From Struthio camelus (Eukaryota; Chordata; Aves; Struthioniformes; Struthionidae): a DNA stretch of 64,000 bases. Below are positions 19,901-29,632 of this stretch, in pieces. Where the stretch lies: NCBI RefSeq assembly GCF_040807025.1, contig NC_090964.1, forward strand, positions 6,806,214-6,870,213, written 5' to 3'. A program made the position numbers and the translations under genes. The notes below the pieces were generated by a model. That model searched no databases and was not told the origin of the DNA. It saw only the letters and a program-made list of their open reading frames with translations. The number at the start of each line of letters is the position of its first letter. Position 1 is the stretch's first letter.

Positions 19901-21460
19901 GAGGTCCTGGACCTCTCCTACTTGGTTGACCATTTAGCTTCCGACCCCTTCTTCAGAAATTACCGCCGCCTCAATGAGAAGCTGGTGGAGGTGATTGAAG
20001 ACTACAGCCTGGTGTCCTTCGTTCCGCTTAACGTCCAGGTGATGCAGCAGGAAGAGTGGGGTAGAGAGAACAGAGAGCATTGGACGTGTAGCCAACGCAT
20101 TTGTTAGCAGCTAGGTTACGTCTGGGCTTCCGACAGGCGGAAGAAAGGGTGCATCTTCAAGGTCATACGCCAAAGCCCCTCACTGCCTCTGCCCCCAAAA
20201 TGTGGTTGTAGGAAGTAAAGCCATGAGGCATGGGAAGCTTAAATATTGAGGAACACAGGGATGGAGAAGGGCAGTGAAATACACCCAACCTTGTAAATGG
20301 TTTGTGATAGCCAAAGGACAAGAAAAGGCTAATGAAATTGGGGCTAAGTAGGCCTTCTTTCCTGGGGTGGACATCTCTTCTGCACCTGCATTTCAATTCT
20401 GGGCAAAGTATTACCTAAAACATTGTTAAATTAGGGAGCACAAGATAATTAGAAGATGGGAGGAATACGTTTATGAGGAAGGGCTAAGGTGTTACTTTTG
20501 TAGTTTGCTGAAGTGGCAACAGAGGGAGATGTGCTTAGAGGTGGTAGAAGGAGGTGAGAGGGCAGAGGATGTCAGCACGTTGTGTATTCAGTGCCTCAGA
20601 GAAAATGTATGGTGAAGCCTAGTCTGCAGTTCAGTCCCTTCTGCTTCTCGACCTTACGCTCATTGGCCAACTCTCCAGGGCCAACAGCATTAGCTCTTGC
20701 CTCTGGGGAAGGATCAGTGTGTCACCTCCCTTCCTTTCAGGATAAGGAGAGCATGCGGCGGGTGATGCAGGCAGTGGACAAAGCCAACGGCTATTCCTTC
20801 GGAGACCAGGAGCACAGGAGCCTCGAAGCTCTGATGTCAGCAGCAGTGGGAGCTGATTTCCACTTTACTTCGTATCCTTCTCCGCTCCGTTGCTTTGAGT
20901 TTTGATCTCTCTTTCATGGATTGGGGGAAGGGGCAGGGATGTGGGCCTGGCAGCTTGCAGGCCCAGGCTGTTAGTAACATAATGCGATGCTGGTTGGTGA
21001 TAGATGTGCAACAGGTTGGTAGGGCTCAGCCCAGATCTTAGCAGACAGTTGTCCACACCAAAGCCACCACATTTGTTGCTAATTGATATCTTAAATGTGG
21101 GTGGAATCTTTTGATAACTTCCCTCTTATTCATGCTCACTTGGACTGTTTCATTCCACTTTGTCCAAACTCTATAATTGATTCCCCTGTAGTTGTCAGGT
21201 TTATGATCAGCCAAAGCCAGAAATAACTCAGGTGATGCATGTTGTTACGGGTACTGCTGTCTTCCTGCCAGCCTCCAGGCTAATGGTGGGGTTGGTTCTT
21301 TGCTGAGAACCTTAGAACTCCTTGCAGAAAGGAGTGTTTTGAGCCCAGCCCCTGCTGTCTTGTTTTCCTTGATTTATGAGTTATCAGCACACTTGCAGTG
21401 CAGGAGAAGTATGTGCGATCTCAGGACAAGGCCGTGGAAGAAGAAGTGATGGATATGTAG
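16982..21460 (+). CDS. GPN2: GPN2, GPN-loop GTPase 2
   Basis: GPN2 is a small dimeric GTPase of the GPN-loop family needed for cytoplasmic assembly and nuclear import of RNA polymerase II, acting with GPN1 and GPN3. Five exons, 16982-17398, 18967-19123, 19878-20038, 20741-20871 and 21388-21460, have consistent phases and give 312 aa (human 310). Motifs seen: P-loop GPPGSGKT (18-25), NLDPAN (46-51), the family-defining GPN loop (78-80) in LGPNGG, DCPGQ (112-116) and the SKMD guanine-specificity motif (180-183). The [16 protein letters not shown] and [14 protein letters not shown] segments match human. The last exon is short and ends EEEVMDM. Exon 4 ends ACT TC with an unusual GTATCCTTCT donor: intron 4 looks U12-type. 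The start gives the family-like N terminus. Confidence 0.96.
17555..17730 (-). mobile_element. MIR-like SINE relic
   Basis: In GPN2 intron 1 the order CCCCCATTTTATG, GGCAAAGAGTGCCTTGCTCAGG, then GGGTAGAAAGAGGGATTCTT and TCTGGCTTTGCTC resembles the antisense MIR core (cattttacag ... gacttgc(c/t)caag ... agagctgggatt ... ctctaac). It is strongly diverged. Confidence 0.45.
18749..18768 (+). repeat. (CA)n microsatellite
   Basis: About ten AC units lie in GPN2 intron 1, followed by a GTATACAAGCGTGTATTTATAT tail. Confidence 0.85.
20872..21387 (+). other. GPN2: GPN2 intron 4: U12-type GT-AG intron
   Basis: The donor reads TC|GTATCCTTCT, matching the minor-spliceosome 5' consensus GTATCCTTT in 8 of 9 positions and lacking the usual U2-type +5 G. 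A branch-site match TTCCTTGAT lies at 21365-21373, with its A at 21372, 15 bases before the CAG end at 21387. That spacing is typical of U12 introns. The splice is phase 2 and restores [10 protein letters not shown], as expected from the human protein. Confidence 0.8.
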
Positions 21461-22065
21461 CACAGCTGCCTCTCCCACAGCTGCTCGCTGTTTTAACATC
21501 TCTCCTTTTCCTACCAGGAGTTTAAGGGATTCTCTGTGTTGTGTGACTTAGACCAAGTGAAAGCCTTTCCAGGCAGCTGTTGGACTCCCTTTCACTAAGG
21601 CTTCGACGTCCAGTGCTTCGGCCCCCCCAAAGCACAGAGCAACGTGTTTGCAGACACACCACGGCTGAGTGCAAGGCAAGCCAGGTCCTTCCTTAGGGGC
21701 AAGAGAGATTTAGCCGGGTTAAGGCATGGTTAGCAAATGAAGAGAAGCAAGGCAGAGGAGACTGACCTTTTCCAAGTCTCCTCCTCCCCATCATGACCAA
21801 GGTAGATCCAGCGAGAGAAAAATCCGTTTGAGCTGTCTCTTCTACAGTGAGACTTGTGACACAAGTTCTTGGTTTACAGCGTAGGAGGAGCATGCGTGGT
21901 CCTGAGGGGAACGTCCAGGCTAAGAAGCCTCCAATCCATCTCGAAGAGGACAGAAAGATGGTTGTTTTTCTTTTTTTTAAATAATGATGGACTCTTTCTT
22001 AATAAAACACTTCTCCATCTCGCTTTCATCTTGTGAGTTTGCTGAACCTGAATAAATAAAACTCA
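21461..22065 (+). other. GPN2: GPN2 3' untranslated region
   Basis: This is non-coding sequence after the TAG at 21458-21460, ending at two closely spaced AATAAA signals. Nothing else is recognised in it. Confidence 0.65.
22001..22060 (+). terminator. GPN2: GPN2 poly(A) signals
   Basis: AATAAA occurs at 22001-22006. An overlapping AATAAATAAA occurs at 22051-22060. The stretch between them contains TTGTGAGTTTGCTG, compatible with a downstream GU-rich element for the first signal. Confidence 0.8.
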
Positions 22066-25000
22066 GAGTGCTACAAAGCCTGGGGCTAAAAAGCCTGTGG
22101 TGGGAACTTCACAGCAGCTGTTGTGTTGTGTACTTTGCAGAAATGCTCCGTGCTTGCGACGTTGTGTTTCTCTATGATCTACCTGAGAGCAGACAAAGCG
22201 TTGCTGGAGGGAGTGGGGACGAGCGAGTGTGGGATGTGAAAGCAGGTCACTTCCCATGCGCTCTTCTCCAGGGGCTGAACGCTGGCGTGTGGTGTGCACG
22301 CAGCGAGCCGACAGCGACGCGCAAACTGCCAACTCGGCTTTTGTAGGCTTTTGATTAGGAAAGACCCTGTGTGACTCAGCAGGAGGTTGGAGCACATCGT
22401 TTGCATGTAGGCCCTTCCCCAGCTGCCGGGTTGTCTGCCCTCGTCCACTTTCCTTTTTCCTGGGCTTGCTTTTTACGGCAGCTTCTTCAGCTCCCGAGTA
22501 ACTCCCTCTCGCCGGCCGGCTGCACGTCCCGGCAGGGAGGGCAGCTGCTCCCAGGCCTCACGTGCCACCTGCGCCGCTTCCCCCTGCAGCAGCCGTGGGG
22601 GACAGTCAGCCCTGGAAACTGGGCTGCCTCGAGTGATGAGTAGCGAGGTGTCCCTGCGGAGCAGCCCTCCGAGCGCCTCCCGGCAGCTTGCGCGGCAGCG
22701 TGTCGGATGCGAGCAGGCGAGACTCCTGGCTCCCAGCTCTGCGTTCAGCCTCCCGCCGCCCCAGCATCGCTTTTGCCTGAGATCTTGCGTAAAGCAGCAC
22801 GGCGGCTTCTTGTTTAACAGCTCAGCCGGGATAAGACCCTTAGCAGAGCGATCGCCGGCTGCTGTCAGTGAAGGCGCGTGGGGTCTTGCCTGGCACCAGA
22901 GGGGCAGTGACTGCAGCTGGGCGCAGAATTAAAGCTAAGTTTCCTTGCATCTCACAGCTTTGTGACCAGAAATTCAAACAAGTAGACGGTCGGGGGGGAA
23001 AAGGGGTGAGAAGACGCATGCTGCCATGCATGCATGAACGCCCACGCTTGGCCTTCAACCAGCTCACTCACGATGAAAGACTGCATTTCAAATGCAAGAG
23101 TCAAATTCCTGTCTGCTCTCTGTTGTCAGTTCCTAAGCGCGTTTCCTAAGAGCGCAGGGACGTTCCCGGGCGCAGCGGCTGCGTTTCGGTGCTATCTCAG
23201 GCTAAGAAACGGAGCTGAAACTCCACCCTTGCGTTTTGGCCTTGCGGACTTCTGTCCCTTTCGTGTTTGAGCCCGGTAGTTGCTGTACAGGGATGGGAGA
23301 TATGATTATAAAATGAGAATTTTTCTGGCTGATTTTTATGGCTTTGAGAGATTTGGAGGTTTAAAAGGGTATTGTCAGGTCAAGCTGGAGTTATGTAAGA
23401 GCCATCAAAGCATTTGTGGCAGCTTGGCTGTTTTACTTTAATACCCACGCAGTAGCTGCCGCCCCGGCCCTGCGGTGCGGCCAGCGTTGGAGAAAATGAA
23501 AATCAGAGGTGACTACGAAACCTCTGCCTTGTCTCAGCCGAGACATGCTGAGGTCAAGCGATCCAGAGCCGGACAAGTTTGGCATTGTTGCTCAGAGAGG
23601 CTCTTCGCAGCCGTTTAAGCGCAGCGCTGGATGCCGACGCGCCGCTCTTGCTCCCTCTCTTCTCCCCGTGCTGGCAGGGGGCCGGTTGCTCCCGGGGCTC
23701 GGAGGATTTTGGGGTCCCGACGGGAGCAAACGGCCGTGGCCAGGCGAGAGCAGGGGCTGAGCGGGGCCCACCCGGCTCGGGGAGGCGACGCCTCGGCTCC
23801 TCTCGCTCCCGTTGAGCAACCGGCTGGGGTGAAAGACTGGGCTTAGTCACCGGCTTGAGGCAAGCTTTGGTGCGTGTCCCAAAGGTGTCAAAAGCCCCGG
23901 GATCCTCGGGTGACACCCAGCCGCCGCGGGGCCCAGCTGCTGGCGGAGGCTCAGCCGTGACACCCAGCTCCCCGGCGGGCACCCAGGAGCCGGCCGGCCC
24001 CGGGCACGGAGCCCGGCCCCCGCGGGGTTTCCAGGCTGGTGCCTCTTTCCCGGGGGCCGGGCTCTGCAAACACCCCAAAAACTGCCCCCCCCCCCCGCAG
24101 GGCTGCCCCCGACACCGCAGGGCCACGAGCATCGCGGCTCCCCGGCCTCCGGCTGCGTCGGAGCCACAGCGAAACGTGCCGTGCACCCATTCCCGGGCCG
24201 CGGCGAGCATCCCTCAGCTCACCCGCAGCGGGACGGGGGGGGCCGCGGCCCACGCGCGGAGGCGTCCCGGGGGGCCAGGGCTTCCCTCCCAGCCCCGAAA
24301 AGCTGCCGGACCGGCTCGGGGGCCGGGGTGCATCGCCGCCCACACGGCCCAGCCAAGCTGCAATTTGGGGCGCTGTCGACATCGGGCTGCTGCTGCTGCG
24401 CAGCCGCCCGGTTAACTCCTCGGCGTCCTGCCGGGATTGCCAAGCCGCCCCGAGCGCGGGGTGCAGCGCAGCCTCCCCGCTGGGCGCAGCTGCCCACGTA
24501 CCCCCAAAATGCACTGAAAAACATCCCCCTACCGTCGGCCCCCCCCCCCATCCTCCAGGCTCTGCACCCTGCTCCCCCGCGACGCCGTCCTCGGAGCAGC
24601 CTGGCCCCCGGTTTTGCTCCTTGGCTCCTAAGAGGCGCCGGAGCATCGGTGGGGATGGGGCCGGGGTGGGCGAGGGGCTGGGGGTGAAGGGGGGGGGGCG
24701 CAGGGGTTAATCCTGGCAGCGCGCTGAGCCCGGCTCAGCCCCTCCGGGCCATGCGTCCTGGGCAAACAGGTTCTGGTTTGTGCAGCCCGGCCTCCCCCGG
24801 CGGTACAGCAGCGCGCGCGTTCCCACGAGGCCCTGCAGAGCCCTCGCACAGCTCGTTGCAGCAGGGGCAGGTCCCAGCGGGGCTGCCGGGGCAGCGCGGC
24901 CGGGCTGAGCACCCCGCACCGGGGAGTGGGGGGAGCTTTTGCACCCTGCGGGTCCCTCCCCAGCCGGCCGTGCCTCAGTTTCCCCAGGGACATCCCGCGA

Positions 25001-25640
25001 GCCCTCGCTGGCCGCCCCGGCCGCCGACGGCCCGGCGCCCTGCTCCCCGGCAGGGTGGTGGTGGGGGGGGAGGCGCAGAGCAGGGTGCTGCCGGCTGAGT
25101 CACAGGGAGGCTCCCGCCGGCTTTCCCCATCAAAGGCGGCAGCGGGCGAGCGCGGCGCCCTGGGCGGCGAGGCCGCCTTCGCCCCTAATTGCTGCTCGTG
25201 TCGAGACTCGCGCTGCTCCGGGGCGCTGCGCCCTGCGCCGGGGCAGGCCGTGGCCGGGCGCCAGGGCGAGCGAGACCTGCCGGGCTTCGGCCCCCCCCTC
25301 CCACCGCGGCCGGCACCTCGCCGGCTCCGGGAGGGGGGGGGAAATAAAGGCGGGGGGGGGGAAGGAGGCGCTGGGAAACGCTGCCTGGGCCGTGCGGGAA
25401 GGCTGCAGTGGGGTTGGGGCATGAATCACTGCAGCCCACTCTGGGGTCACCACCACTGGTGTCCCCCCCCCCCCGTCACCGCCGTCCCACTCCGGGATGC
25501 CCCTTTACTTCCCCGGGTGCCGGCTGCGTGGGAACCTGCCCCGCTCCAACTTGTCCTTCCTCCTCCTCCTCCTCCTCCTCCTCGCCCCGGGGCCCGGCGG
25601 GGGGCAGCGACGACGCAGAGCACAGAGGCAGGCGTGCAGG
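22066..25640. other. GC-rich gap between convergent GPN2 and SFN
   Basis: I find no recognisable gene. 22066-23480 is mixed composition. From about 23500 to 25640 the DNA is very rich in C, G and CpG, with several C or G runs of 7-12. Long open frames here (up to about 400 codons) are Pro/Ala/Arg/Gly-rich, overlap in several frames and on both strands, and look compositional. An AP-1-type TGAGTCA occurs near 25097-25103. The sequence GGAAATAAAGGCGGG near 25339-25353 looks TATA-like, but no exon follows. Confidence 0.5.
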
Positions 25641-25646
25641 TGAAGT

Positions 25647-25652
25647 TTTATT
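25647..25652 (-). terminator. SFN: SFN poly(A) signal
   Basis: TTTATT on the plus strand is AATAAA on the minus strand, 405 bases beyond the SFN stop. The 3' UTR (25640-26056) includes a long T tract in the transcript sense (A run at about 25956-25977) and several G/C runs. Confidence 0.75.
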
Positions 25653-26056
25653 GGGGATGCACCGAGGCTTCGGCCCCCCCCCTCGCCCCCCCCCCCCCCC
25701 CACGGCCCGTCACCTCCTCCCGCTGCGAAGGGGAAGCCGCAGAGCAAGGCACGCCAGCAAGCGAAGGACAGGGCCGCCCCGCGCCCCCCCGCTCCCCGGA
25801 GCCGCCGGGAGCCCGTGGGCATCCCGCCCCGCTCTGCCGCTTGTTCCCCCCTCCGCCCCGGGACGCGGTGCCGGGGGGATGCGGGAGGCGGTTTTGGGGG
25901 GGGGGGGGCTGCCGGGGAGGAGGGACGGGGAGCCGAGATGCCTTACCCCCCCCCAAAAAAAAAAAAAAAAAAAAAAAGAGGCAGAAGACGGAAGAACAGA
26001 GAACAAGGTGGGGAGGGAGGAGGTGGGAGCCGGCGGCGGCTCCCCGGGGCGGTCGC

Positions 26057-26797
26057 TCAGTTCTTGGGCTCTTCGCCGGCCTCGCCGCCGTCTTCGCCGG
26101 CGCACTCGGCTGTCCATAACGTGAGGTTGTCCCTGAGCAGCTGCATGATGAGGGTGCTGTCCTTGTAGGAGTCTTCGCTGAGCGTGTGCAGGTCCCCCAT
26201 GGCCTCGTCGAAGGTGGTCTTGGCCAGCGAGATGGCCTGCTCGGGGGCGTTGGCGATCTCGTAGTGGAAGACGGAGAAGTTGAGGGCCAGCCCCAGGCGG
26301 ATGGGGTTCGTGGGCTGCATCTCCTTTTTGCTGATGTCCATGGCCTCTTGGTAGGCTTTCTGGGCACTGTCTATCGTCTCCTTGCGGTCATCCCCGGTGG
26401 CCACCTCGGCCAGGTAGCGGAAGTAGTCTCCCTTCATCTTCAGGTAGAAGACCTTGCTCTCCGCGTCGCTGGCCTTCTTGATGAGATACTTGTCCAGCAG
26501 GCCCAGGACGACGTTGCAGACGCTCTTCAGCTCCTTTTCCACCTTCTCACGGTACTCGTTCACCAGCTGCGCTTTGTCGTCGCCCTCCTCGGTTTTGTGC
26601 TCGATGCTGGAGATGACCCTCCAGGCGGAGCGCTGGCACCCCACCACGTTCTTGTAGGCCACGGAGAGCAGGTTGCGCTCCTCGTTGGACAGCTCGTCCC
26701 CGTGCTCCACCACGGCCTTCATGAAGTCCGCCATGTCCTCGTAGCGCTCGGCCTGCTCGGCCAGCTTGGCTTTCTGCACTTGGTGGTTTCTTGCCAT
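26057..26797 (-). CDS. SFN: SFN, 14-3-3 sigma (stratifin)
   Basis: 14-3-3 sigma is a phosphoserine/threonine-binding adaptor, p53-inducible in mammals, that restrains CDK1 and acts in epithelial differentiation. The gene is one uninterrupted exon, as in human; 246 aa against 248. Seen: [34 protein letters not shown], the phosphopeptide pocket K49, R56, R127, Y128, [40 protein letters not shown] and the acidic tail ending EEPKN. The sigma-specific Met, Asp and His (human M202, D204, H206) are kept at 200, 202 and 204 (AMGDLH), which separates it from the other 14-3-3 paralogues. The frame stays open upstream of the ATG, but the MARNHQ start aligns with the family. It lies tail-to-tail with GPN2, as in human. 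Confidence 0.96.
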   Translation of the reverse strand: MARNHQVQKAKLAEQAERYEDMADFMKAVVEHGDELSNEERNLLSVAYKNVVGCQRSAWRVISSIEHKTEEGDDKAQLVNEYREKVEKELKSVCNVVLGLLDKYLIKKASDAESKVFYLKMKGDYFRYLAEVATGDDRKETIDSAQKAYQEAMDISKKEMQPTNPIRLGLALNFSVFHYEIANAPEQAISLAKTTFDEAMGDLHTLSEDSYKDSTLIMQLLRDNLTLWTAECAGEDGGEAGEEPKN

Positions 26798-28360
26798 GGC
26801 TGGCGGCGGGGAAGGGGGGACGCGGGTGGACGGGCGAGCGGCGGCGCGGGGGGAGACGGAGCGGCGAGGAGCGGGCCGGTCGCCTTGGGGAGCCGTCGGA
26901 GCCTCTGCCGAGCGCCGCCGCCGGGATTCGCTTTTGGCCGGGCGTCGGAGCCTGGAGCAAGAGCGGGAGGAGCCAGGAGGCCGCGCGCAGCCTCCTTCCC
27001 CGCGTCCCCGTCCCCGTCCCCGCCGCGCCGCCCCTTGCGAGGCAAAATTGCCGTGATTCATCGCCCCGCCGGGCAAAAAAGGGGGCGCCGGGGAAGGGGG
27101 GGGGGCGAGCGGGGCGGCCCCGCGCCCGGCCCTCGCCCCGGGGCGGCCCGGCCCTGGGCCCACCGCTGGCGGCGGACCAAATTAAAAAAAAATTTTAAAT
27201 TAAATTTGAAAAAGCCCCAGAACGGTGCACCCGGGCGCTGCCGGGCGGCAGCAGGAGCTGCAGGGCGCGCTCGGCTCCCGCCGCCCGGCCGGCGCGGGAA
27301 ACGGGCCGGGGGGGCAGAGAGGGTGGAAAAGGGGTTGGGGGGGGCTTCCTCCCCCGCCGCCCACCCCAAAAGCCTATCAACGAATCAGTGCCGGTTTTCG
27401 CCGGTGGCTGGGAATCGCCGCGGCTCGCCGGGCAGGTGGGAAACGGAGCCGGGGCTGAGCCGCTTGCCTGAGCCCCGGCCGGCGCTCCCGGCTCCCATCT
27501 CACCCCCCCCCCCCCGCCGCCGCCCCCAAATTAAGGTGAAATCAGCTCGTTTCGTTGAACTACCAGGCTGCCGGCTGCCAGCAGCCAGACGGACCCAACC
27601 GAAAAAACACCCCATAACTCGAAACAGGACGGTCGAGGAAGAGCGACGGGAGGCTGCACTTTTGGGGACGACTCTGGGCGTTTTGGGGCTTCGGCGGGCC
27701 CCCAGAGCGAGGTGCCCGGCGCCCCCGGCTCGGCCTCTCGCCCGCTCCCGGCCGGCCAGCGGGGGCCCCTCCACCCCCCTCGCTGCGATTCCCCCCGCGG
27801 CGCCGCCGGCCGAACGGCTCGCCGCGGACTTTGCCGATCTCTTCCAAACGCGATGGAAATGATTCTTTTTTTTTTAACTTTAGGAAAAAAAAAAAAAAAA
27901 AACCCGCCGGCTCGCTCCAGGTGTTGGCTGCCCTTGGAAACGCGCCGGCCAGATTAGGATCTGCGCTTCATGTTACGCTGCAGTTTCGCTCTGGAGCTGA
28001 TTAAGCCTGTTCCCACACGCAGGGCGCTGACTGCGCCGGGAGGCAGCGCGGCCAAGCCGGCTGCACCCCCCGGGCTGCCCGCCGCGCGTGCGGCAGCCGT
28101 GCGGGAAGGGCAGGGTGGCGGCGCCCGGCCGAGGCCAACTGTTTTATCAGCGTCACCCGCCGCTTTACTCATGGCTGCAAACACCCCCCGGCGCCGCCCC
28201 GGCCGGCTGGGCACGTGCAGCGCATCCCTGCGGCGGCGGCATCGCCGGCTCCCTTCCCACCGCCGCCTTTCCCGCTGGGGCAACGGCATTCGGGAGCTCT
28301 CCGCCTGGATAAGTCTCTGGGTGCCTGGAGAAGGCGGTTTGGCCTTGCTGGGTTCCTGCC
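26798..28360 (-). promoter_or_regulatory. SFN: SFN upstream CpG island
   Basis: CpG-rich DNA extends about 1.5 kb upstream of the SFN start. It is interrupted by a compact A+T block at about 27179-27212 (TTAAAAAAAAATTTTAAATT-type) and by an A run near 27884-27901. The A+T block could serve as a TATA-like element, but it lies about 380 bases before the ATG and I could not place the transcription start. No clear p53 element (two RRRCWWGYYY half-sites) was found by eye. Confidence 0.5.
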
Positions 28361-28369
28361 TGCCGGAGG

Positions 28370-29632
28370 GGTCCCAGCACCTTCCCGCAGCCCCGACACC
28401 TTCCTGCAGCCCCGACACCTTCCCGCAGCCCCGACACCTTCCCGCAGCCCCGACACCTTCCCGCAGCCCCAGCACCTTCCTGCAGCCCCAGCACCTTCCC
28501 GTAGCTCCGACACCTTCCCGCAGCCCCGACACCTTCCTGCAGCCCCGACGCCTTCCCGCAGCCCCAACACCTTCCCGCAGCTCCGACACCTTCCTGCAGC
28601 TCCGACACCTTCCCGCAGCTCCGACACCTTCCCGCAGCCCCAGCACCTTCCCGCAGCTCCGACACCTTCCCGCAGCCCCAGCACCTTCCTGCAGCCCCGA
28701 CACCTTCCCGCAGCCCCGACACCTTCCCGCAGCCCCAGCACCTTCCTGCAGCCCCAGCACCTTCCCGTAGCTCCGACACCTTCCTGCAGCCCCAGCACCT
28801 TCCCGTAGCTCCGACACCTTCCCGCAGCCCCGACACCTTCCTGCAGCCCCGACGCCTTCCCGCAGCCCCAACACCTTCCCGCAGCCCAGCACCTTCCCGC
28901 AGCCCCAACACCTTCCCGCAGCTCCGACACCTTCCCGCAGCCCCAACACCTTCCCGCAGCTCCGACACCTTCCCGCAGCCCCAACACCTTCCCGCAGCTC
29001 CGACACCTTCCTGCAGCCCCAGCACCTTCCCGTGGCCTCGACACCTTCCTGCAGCCCCAGCACCTTCCCGTGGCCTCGACACCTTCCTGCAGCCCCAGCA
29101 CCTTCCCGTGGCCTCGACACCTTCCTGCAGCCCCAGCACCTTCCCGTGGCCTCGACACCTTCCTGCAGCCCCAGCACCTTCCCGTGGCCTCGACGCCTTC
29201 CTGCAGCCCCAGCACCTTCCCACGGCCCCGACACCTTCCTGCAGCCCCAGCACCTTCCCGCGGCCCCGACACCTTCTCATGGTCCCAGCACCTTCCCGCA
29301 GCCCCAGCACCTTCCCGCAGCACCGACACCTTCCTGCAGCCCCAGCACCTTCCCATGGTCCCAGCACCTTCCCACAGCCCCGACGCCTTCCTGCAGCCCC
29401 GACACCTTCCCATGGTCCCAGCACCTTCCTGCGGCCTCAACACCTTCCTGCAGCCCAGCACCTTCCTGCAGCCCAACCCCATTCCTGCAGCCTCGATGCC
29501 TTCCCGCATCCCCGACACCTTCCCACAGCCCCGACATTTTCCCGTGGCCCCAACATCCTCCCGTGGTCCCAGCACCTTCTCGCGGTCCCAACACCTTCCC
29601 GCGGCCCCGACACCTTCCCGCGGCTGCTTTTT
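28370..29632 (+). repeat. 19-bp minisatellite (CAGCCCCGACACCTTCCCG), about 66 copies
   Basis: A strict 19-bp unit, CAGCCCCRRCACCTTCCYG, is repeated about 66 times, 1.6 to 2.8 kb upstream of SFN. Variable positions are few: CCCC/CTCC, GACACC/AGCACC/AACACC and CCCG/CCTG. Between about 29026 and 29210 the array becomes a 38-bp dimer (one CAGCCCCAGCACC unit plus one TGGCCTCGACACC unit) repeated five times. The distal end degenerates. As 19 is not a multiple of 3 and the unit lacks stops, overlapping frames of 400-500 codons are open on the minus strand and about 200-270 on the plus strand. Confidence 0.95.

Noticed and set aside
20400-20580. Possible CR1 fragment in GPN2 intron 3 (TTTATGAGGAAGGGCTAAGG)
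   Set aside because: A single short similarity to the CR1 'atgaggaaaggctgagg' block, without the neighbouring diagnostic motifs.
24926-26119. Plus-strand open frame of 397 codons, Pro/Arg/Gly-rich
   Set aside because: Composition-driven in CpG-rich DNA. It overlaps the SFN 3' UTR and coding region antisense and contains a poly-Lys run from the A tract. No splice or start context was found.
26186-27862. Plus-strand open frame of 558 codons across SFN
   Set aside because: It is the antisense shadow of SFN plus CpG-rich upstream DNA; its residues mirror the 14-3-3 codons.
28370-29632. CRISPR-like array
   Set aside because: Units are contiguous 19-mers without unique spacers, in vertebrate DNA with no cas genes.
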